Shown one piece after another: positions 60,492-64,000 of a DNA stretch of 64,000 nucleotides. Position numbers and translations under genes: made by a program. Source of the stretch: JAJKIV01 sp036741775 (lineage in GTDB: Bacteria > Gemmatimonadota > Gemmatimonadetes > Gemmatimonadales > Gemmatimonadaceae); the NCBI GenBank assembly GCA_036741775.1, contig DAINRQ010000016.1, positions 27,500 through 91,499 of the forward strand. Direction: 5' to 3'. The notes below the pieces were generated by a model that was not told where the DNA came from, made no database searches, and saw nothing but the letters and a program-made list of their open reading frames with translations. Position 1 is the first letter of the stretch; the number at the start of each line of letters is the position of its first letter.

Positions 60492-61124
60492 ATGGATCGT
60501 CTTGACGTTCGGGACGGCGGCGAGCAGCCGCCGGATTCGACTCACCTTACGCCTGCCTACAAGCGGGCGTTGTGGACCGTGGTGGTGCTGAACGCCGGCT
60601 ACGGGGTCGTCGAGATGGCGGGCGGCTTCCTCTCCGGGTCGCAGGCGCTCAAGGCCGACGCGCTCGACTTCCTCGGCGACGGGCTGATTACGTTCCTCGG
60701 ACTGCTCGCGATCGGATGGAGCCTGGTGTGGCGAGCGCGGTCGGCCTTGGTCCAGGGGCTCTTCCTCGGCGTGCTCGGCCTGAGCGTGCTCGTCGCCACC
60801 GGGTACCGCGTGCTCGTGAGGCAGCAGCCCGAGGCCGAGGTCATGGGAGCGTTGGGGCTGATCGCGCTCGGCGTGAACGTCGCGGCAGCAGTCGTGCTGA
60901 TCCCGCACCGCACCGGCGACGCGAACGCCCGCGCCGTCTGGCTGTTCTCGCGTAACGACGCGATCGGCAACGCGGCCGTCGTCGCCGCGGCCGGACTCGT
61001 CGCCTGGACCGGCACGCCGTGGCCCGACCTCGTCGTCGCGTGCGTTATCGCAGCGCTGTTCCTGCAGTCGTCGTGGTCGATCGTACGTGATGCCGTGGGC
61101 GACCTTCGCGGAGCAGCGGAGTGA
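60492..61124 (+). CDS. Cation-efflux-like membrane protein (CDF family, short form)
   Basis: A 210-residue protein with six predicted membrane helices. The CDF metal site appears as ADALDFLGDG in helix 2 (an Asp-x-x-x-Asp arrangement) and RNDAIGNAAVV in helix 5. The large cytoplasmic C-terminal domain of CzcD-type proteins is missing, as in the short CDF subgroup. It probably exports a divalent metal. I chose ATG 60492. The last four bases (GTGA) overlap the next gene's start, so the two are coupled. Confidence 0.83.
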   Translation: MDRLDVRDGGEQPPDSTHLTPAYKRALWTVVVLNAGYGVVEMAGGFLSGSQALKADALDFLGDGLITFLGLLAIGWSLVWRARSALVQGLFLGVLGLSVLVATGYRVLVRQQPEAEVMGALGLIALGVNVAAAVVLIPHRTGDANARAVWLFSRNDAIGNAAVVAAAGLVAWTGTPWPDLVVACVIAALFLQSSWSIVRDAVGDLRGAAE

Positions 61125-62791
61125 ACGATGCGATGATCGATGTGCTCATCGTCGGCGCCGGCCCGACCGGGCTCGCTCTCGCGGCGCAACTGCGGTCGTT
61201 CGGCACTCGATTTCGCATCGTCGATCGGTCACTGGATCGCGCACGTGAGTCGCGCGCGTTGGCCGTGCAGGCCCGCACCTTGGAGATCCTTCAATCCGTC
61301 GGCCTTGCCGACGCGCTCGTCGCGCGCGGTAATCCGAGTGCACGGCTCGTCCTGCACTTCGAGGGCGGACGCAGGGCCGAGGTACGACTCGGTAGCTTCG
61401 CGGTGGGCGACACGCAATTCCCGTTCATTCTCTTCGTCTCACAGGCGGAGACCGAGGCCATTCTCGGAGCACACCTAACGTCTCACGGCGTGACCATCGA
61501 GCGCGGTATCGCGGTTACGGACTTCGCGGCGACGAACCAGGGTGTCGACGTCATGCTCCGAAGCGCTGACGGCCGTGAAGAGCACTTGCGTGCGGCGTAC
61601 CTGGTTGGCTGCGATGGCGCGCACAGTACCGTCCGTAAGCGGCTCGGCATCGCGTTCCAAGGTGACGCCTACCTTCAAGACTTTATGCTCGGCGACCTCG
61701 AGGCCGATGCCGCCGCCGGCCTCGCGTTGGAGCCGAATGCACTGCATTCCTTCGGCGGACGGCGGGGCACCGCAATGTTCTTCCCCCTCGGTCGCCCGGC
61801 GACCTGGCGCGTCATCGCGATGTCGGGGCGCGCGGCGAGACGACCCCCTTTCAGGGGAGCCCCCGGCAATCGACCGCTCGAGAGCGAGCTCTCGCTGACC
61901 GAGCTGCAGGCGGTGGTTGACGGCGCCACGGACGACGCGGTTCGGTTGCGCGACCCGGTCTGGCTCACGCATTTCAGGTTGCACCACCGTCAGGCGGCCC
62001 GATACCGCGCGGGGCGTGTCTTTCTTGCGGGGGATGCCGGCCACATTCACAGCCCGGTCGGCGGTCAGGGGATGAACACCGGCATTCAGGACGCCTGGAA
62101 TCTCGGGTGGAAGTTGGCGCTGGTCACGACCGGCTCCGCAACACCAGAGCTGCTCGACTCCTACGAGACCGAGCGCTGGCCCGTGGGACGCGCGCTCCTC
62201 CGCTACACTGACCGGATCTTCAGTGTGTTCACACGTTCGATGTCGAGCAACGCAGTCGCTGCATGGGTGCGGCGCACGCTCGTGGCCCGCGTGGTCCCTC
62301 GCGTAATGGACGCCGAGCGCATCCGTGCGTTCGTATTCCGCTTCGTCTCCGAGTTCAGCATCCGATATCCGCGGAGCCCCGCAGTGACCGAGGGAACACC
62401 ATCTCTGCGGAAAGGGCCGCGCGCGGGCGATCGTCTCCCGGATGCGCCGGTCGCGCGAAACGGACAGCCAACAACACTCCAGCGCGAGCTCGTCGGGCCG
62501 TGCCTCCATCTGCTACTCTGTGGCGCTCTGGACGAGTGGCGTGCGCAAACCGATGCCGTGACCGCGTGCTCGACTCGTTGGGACGCGGTGAGGGTGCGCT
62601 ACCTAACGCGAGCGCCGGCTCCAGACGCCTTAGTCGACGGAAGCGGCGAGGCGTTTGCGAGGCTCGGCGTTCTCGACGCGGCGCAGTATGTAGTCCGTCC
62701 CGACGGATACGTCGCCTACCGCTGCGCGGGGACCGACCTCGAGGGTGTTCGGAGGTACCTCAGCCGTTGGCTCCGCGGGGCTGCGGAATAG
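61121..62791 (+). CDS. FAD-dependent aromatic monooxygenase (PHBH/PheA-TfdB type)
   Basis: A 556-residue flavoprotein hydroxylase. The FAD motif VLIVGAGPTGLALAAQL (about 8-24), the DG motif VGCDGAHSTVRKRLG (about 163-177) and the second FAD motif GRVFLAGDAGHIHSPVGGQG (about 298-317) are complete. A C-terminal thioredoxin-like domain (about 440-550) is typical of the phenol/polyketide hydroxylase group. It would hydroxylate a phenolic compound with NAD(P)H and oxygen. GTG overlaps the preceding stop. Its partnership with a cation exporter is unexplained. Confidence 0.9.
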   Translation: MNDAMIDVLIVGAGPTGLALAAQLRSFGTRFRIVDRSLDRARESRALAVQARTLEILQSVGLADALVARGNPSARLVLHFEGGRRAEVRLGSFAVGDTQFPFILFVSQAETEAILGAHLTSHGVTIERGIAVTDFAATNQGVDVMLRSADGREEHLRAAYLVGCDGAHSTVRKRLGIAFQGDAYLQDFMLGDLEADAAAGLALEPNALHSFGGRRGTAMFFPLGRPATWRVIAMSGRAARRPPFRGAPGNRPLESELSLTELQAVVDGATDDAVRLRDPVWLTHFRLHHRQAARYRAGRVFLAGDAGHIHSPVGGQGMNTGIQDAWNLGWKLALVTTGSATPELLDSYETERWPVGRALLRYTDRIFSVFTRSMSSNAVAAWVRRTLVARVVPRVMDAERIRAFVFRFVSEFSIRYPRSPAVTEGTPSLRKGPRAGDRLPDAPVARNGQPTTLQRELVGPCLHLLLCGALDEWRAQTDAVTACSTRWDAVRVRYLTRAPAPDALVDGSGEAFARLGVLDAAQYVVRPDGYVAYRCAGTDLEGVRRYLSRWLRGAAE

Positions 62792-62890
62792 TACCAGGCG
62801 CCGAGTCCAGCCCCGCCTAACCGTTCGGATCGGTGCGCACTGGCGGGTGGCCATGCGAGTCTCCGTGGCCATGCGGCCCCGTAGGATGGG

Positions 62891-64000
62891 TCAGGGTTGC
62901 TGGAACACGAGGCCGGGCCGCCCGCTCGGCAGCCGCTCCGGGATCAGGCGTCGCAGTCGCTCCGGCCGCGCGTCCGGGTCGAGCAGCCCGTCGCGGACGA
63001 AGTCCACGAGCGACCCGACCTCTTCATCCGTCAGCTCGACCGGCGCGCGCAGCATGGGGTCGAGCCGTGCGAGTGCGGATTCCAACGGGCCGGTGGGACC
63101 CTGGAGGTCCGCGGGGAGTCGCGCGGTTGTGTACGAGGTCGCGCCGCTTTTCGCGTCCAGGTGGTAGCGGATCGCGTCCTCGAGTCGGACGAACGCGCCG
63201 TTGTGCATGAACGCCGGCTGCAGCGCCACGTTGCGGAGCGGCGACGTGCGGAATGCGTAACGGTCGGCCGGGTTCCCGGTCACCTGCTCGAGGCCGAAGT
63301 CCTCGTTCGTGCCGGGGCCGTCGAAGGTGACGTTGCCGAAGGACGGGGCGATCTGCGGGACTGCGGCGACGTGTTCCCTGAAGTCGCTGAACATCTCGTT
63401 CGAGCGGCCCGACACGGCGTGGCACGCGACGCATCCCGCGCGACCGAAGAATAGCACCGCCCCGCGCTTCTGCGACGGCGTCAAGGCATTGCGGACGCCC
63501 CGCGCGTAGCGGTCGATCGGCGCGTCGGCGAAGACGAGGGTGAACTCGAACTCCGCGATCGCGCGCGCGACATCGTCGAACGTGATCGGCGCTCCGGCCT
63601 TCACGTGCGGGAACACGCGGGCGAAGCGGTGGCGGTACTCGCCGCTGCCGTTGAGCCGACGAAGGACCTCCTCGCGAATCTCGTCGTTGCCGCCGGGAAA
63701 GTGGAACCCGGCGGCCTCGACCCGCTCGGTCACCGGGATGAACGCCTGAGCCGCGAGCAGATGTGGCAGGTCGGAGAGCGACCGGCCCTCCGGCGCGGGG
63801 AAGTCGAACCCCTCGCGGTTGTCGAACGGGTCGCCGGACGCCGCGCGGAAGCGCGAGTTCCACATGAGCGTCGGGTAGAACGCGGTGTTGATCACCATCG
63901 GCGACCGCCGCTGGTTGCGGGGCCCCGTTCGCCCCGGCCCCACCACGCCATTGTTGTCGATGCCGATCGCGATCGGCTGTGTGTCGCCGAAGCCGTGGGT
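62891..64000 (-). CDS. Di-heme cytochrome c peroxidase (MauG/CcpA family), 5' end beyond the window
   Basis: The frame is open to the last base of the window, so the start and the N-terminal heme motif are missing. Visible are PMVINTAFYPTLMWNSRF, the catalytic region GFDFPAPEGRS, and the C-terminal heme site CVACH with its distal segment. FRTSPLRNVALQPAFMHNGAF, with the Met axial ligand region, and the final LVDFVRDGLLDP also match. The enzyme reduces peroxide or oxidises a partner in the periplasm. At least 369 residues are encoded here. Confidence 0.9.
   Translation of the reverse strand, partial: THGFGDTQPIAIGIDNNGVVGPGRTGPRNQRRSPMVINTAFYPTLMWNSRFRAASGDPFDNREGFDFPAPEGRSLSDLPHLLAAQAFIPVTERVEAAGFHFPGGNDEIREEVLRRLNGSGEYRHRFARVFPHVKAGAPITFDDVARAIAEFEFTLVFADAPIDRYARGVRNALTPSQKRGAVLFFGRAGCVACHAVSGRSNEMFSDFREHVAAVPQIAPSFGNVTFDGPGTNEDFGLEQVTGNPADRYAFRTSPLRNVALQPAFMHNGAFVRLEDAIRYHLDAKSGATSYTTARLPADLQGPTGPLESALARLDPMLRAPVELTDEEVGSLVDFVRDGLLDPDARPERLRRLIPERLPSGRPGLVFQQP

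Larger units (their letters stand above)
174..62608. repeat. Over-represented word CGTTAGGC / GCCTAACG, dispersed across the window
   Basis: By hand count there are about 28 exact octamers. CGTTAGGC starts at 1132, 6610, 12038, 13872, 18122, 21041, 25863, 27981, 34374, 37406, 44209, 46885, 48959, 51969 and 59735. GCCTAACG starts at 174, 5201, 16388, 28727, 30640, 38412, 39769, 46259, 47981, 48800, 52627, 55229 and 56239. About eleven more sites match the heptamer CGTTAGG/CCTAACG (8446, 17013, 35471, 39087, 39104, 39120, 41930, 50490, 60366, 61474, 62602). Both orientations are equally common. Copies lie in genes on either strand and between genes. At about 67% G+C an AT-containing octamer like this should occur only two or three times in 64 kb. 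The function is unknown. Confidence 0.75.

Noticed and set aside
1..64000. CRISPR arrays, tRNA/rRNA genes, insertion sequences or prophage genes
   Set aside because: I found no regularly spaced repeats with unique spacers, no tRNA T-loop/anticodon arrangement, and no transposase, integrase or phage structural motif. The only tandem arrays are short (GATAGCC, the 17-mer).

Overview
This 64 kb window is G+C-rich chromosomal DNA with no rRNA, tRNA, CRISPR array, integrase or transposase that I can recognise. The gene content suggests a free-living member of the Gemmatimonadota, or less likely the Acidobacteriota. The evidence is a SusC/SusD outer-membrane pair, a PadR regulator coupled to an orphan MacB/FtsX-type permease, an ECF42 sigma factor with a DGPF partner, many secreted peptidases and lipoproteins, frequent GTG starts and LytTR/LytS two-component genes. 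This assignment is inference; no marker gene is present.

Layout. 1-6 kb: small regulatory and resistance genes (lipoprotein, GNAT, AHSA1-type protein with its ArsR regulator, DGPF protein plus ECF42 sigma factor, aminoglycoside-type kinase, TrmO). 6-13.5 kb: PadR/permease unit, a REP-like inverted repeat, a terminator and the SusD/SusC pair. 13.5-29.4 kb: exported or outer-membrane proteins, an AbgB-like amidohydrolase, OmpR-type and LytTR-type two-component systems, a nitroreductase, a prolyl oligopeptidase, a phosphodiesterase and a methyltransferase. 29.5-35.4 kb: phosphoketolase, a LolC/E-type permease, then a two-gene unit made of an ArsM-like methyltransferase with an in-frame TGA and a flavin monooxygenase. 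35.8-41.5 kb: lipoprotein, membrane-anchored serine hydrolase, DoxX, a hydrolase pseudogene and an M28 peptidase. 42.4-50.4 kb: three CNNM/CBS membrane proteins surrounding a two-gene unit of a Gly-Gly-ending small protein and a DUF4132 protein. 50.5-54.4 kb: AI-2E-type permease, a 56-residue membrane protein, an MscS-type channel and a DUF1206 protein. 54.5-60.2 kb: a sulfur/arsenic island (ArsR-rhodanese fusion, metallo-beta-lactamase-fold protein, MFS transporter, ArsR, Acr3, metallophosphoesterase). 60.5-64 kb: cation-efflux-like protein, FAD monooxygenase and a di-heme cytochrome c peroxidase running off the end.

Most notable observations. (1) The methyltransferase at 34514-35356 has an in-frame TGA where relatives carry a conserved Cys. 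A perfect hairpin fitting the bacterial SECIS rule follows it, and the frame continues to within one base of the next gene, so it is very likely a selenoprotein. (2) The word CGTTAGGC/GCCTAACG occurs about 28 times on both strands, inside and between genes, about ten times the naive expectation, and it forces rare codons. (3) The small protein at 45180-45584 ends like a ubiquitin/MoaD-type sulfur carrier (-PLVGG) and abuts a DUF4132 gene. (4) A 23-bp perfect palindrome is centred on the probable start codon of the ECF42 sigma factor. (5) The 100-N gap at 55437-55536 is flanked by an exact 55-bp duplication, and collapsing it restores one intact gene.
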